A stretch of DNA of 64,000 nucleotides from Clostridium sp. AN503 (GTDB lineage: Bacteria; Bacillota; Clostridia; Lachnospirales; Lachnospiraceae). The position numbers and the translations under genes are program-made. The notes below the pieces were generated by a model. The model was not told the DNA's origin, did no database searches, and worked only from the letters and a program-made list of their open reading frames with translations. The stretch is from positions 744,001 through 808,000 of the forward strand of contig NZ_JBFDTP010000001.1 in NCBI RefSeq assembly GCF_040719375.1, read 5' to 3'. Each line of letters begins with the position of its first letter. Positions within the stretch are counted from its first letter, which is position 1. This document shows positions 63,799 through 64,000 of this stretch, piece after piece.

Positions 63799-64000
63799 GA
63801 CTGGCATTATCTATGGAATCAACGGCCCCATCGTCCACTTAAAGGGCGATTCGGGCTTTACAATGAATGAGATGGTCTACGTCGGCAAAGAAAACCTGGT
63901 AGGCGAGGTCATCGGCTTAAAATCCGATGATACCATCATCCAGGTATACGAGGAGACCACCGGCATCAAGCCGGGCGAGGTGGTTACCGGAACCGGCTCC
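63791..64000 (+). CDS. ntpA: V-type ATPase catalytic subunit A (partial)
   Basis: The first 70 residues are present, cut by the window end. TGIIYGINGPIVHLKGDSGF and MNEMVYVGKENLVGEVIGLK are the N-terminal barrel of subunit A. The catalytic P-loop lies beyond the window. The ATG at 63791 has AGGAGG upstream and overlaps the ntpE stop. Confidence 0.95.
   Translation, partial: MAKTGIIYGINGPIVHLKGDSGFTMNEMVYVGKENLVGEVIGLKSDDTIIQVYEETTGIKPGEVVTGTGS

Overview
The window looks like a chromosomal segment of a gut Lachnospiraceae-type Clostridium (Firmicutes). The grounds are strong AGGAGG-type ribosome sites, moderately high GC for the group, mannose-family PTS loci, a clostridial V-type ATPase operon, a YaaL-like protein, GlgB beside a GH13 enzyme, and a Wadjet locus. 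No rRNA or CRISPR array was seen, and one tRNA was found. Genus cannot be fixed from sequence alone.

Layout. 1-5.2 kb: amino-sugar/galactosamine catabolism (phosphotriesterase tail; agaS - PTS EIIA - yajC on the minus strand; divergent nagA - kbaZ on the plus strand). 5.2-9.4 kb: a regulator facing an MFS transporter and an M20 amidohydrolase. 9.4-11.6 kb: a methionine sulfoxide reductase, a truncated Rpn protein and an AT-rich islet with a small ORF and a stop-interrupted gene. 11.6-18.1 kb: class II aldolase, ArsR regulator, DUF2508, GH13 and GlgB (glycogen), an APH-type kinase. 18.2-22.2 kb: a two-component system and an AraC/GyrI regulator. 22.2-27.1 kb: GntP permease, IlvD/Edd dehydratase, two fused gene remnants and a FadR-type regulator, an aldonate module. 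27.1-28.7 kb: a frameshifted NlpC/P60 lipoprotein. 28.8-35.5 kb: a complete Wadjet (jetABCD) plasmid-defence operon. 35.7-40.3 kb: hydrolase, DASS anion transporter, LysR regulator and a frameshifted MmgE/PrpD gene. 40.5-41.6 kb: a lipase-like hydrolase and a holin-like toxin module. 41.8-48.0 kb: GntR regulator, mannose-family PTS (A, C, D, B), GH88 and GH35, an operon for importing and cleaving an unsaturated-uronide or beta-galactoside oligosaccharide. 48.5-49.6 kb: DUF5131 and TfoX. 49.7-55.3 kb: a frameshifted DUF4132 giant with a small partner. 55.4-57.6 kb: second toxin copy between a decayed tRNA-Lys fragment and the intact tRNA-Lys, then trxA, a 47-codon ORF and trmB. 57.9-64 kb: a DUF4145/SH3 protein and the start of the V-ATPase operon.

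How the genes fit together. The two sugar loci are complementary. The PTS/GH88/GH35 operon would bring in and cut host- or plant-derived oligosaccharides, and AgaS, NagA, KbaZ and the class II aldolase would take hexosamine phosphates to triose phosphates.

Most unusual signals. (1) Two intergenic palindromes of about 260 bp (258-513 and 12565-12828) have different helix sequences but the same internal-loop sequences and mismatch spacing. This is the covariation expected of an undescribed structured RNA or DNA element. (2) A holin-like toxin with an opposing RNA is present in two copies, the second next to a tRNA-Lys remnant. (3) There is a full Wadjet operon. (4) A DUF4132 plus small-protein operon has no known role. 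Three genes carry single-base frameshifts and one an in-frame stop, so assembly errors must be excluded before calling them dead.
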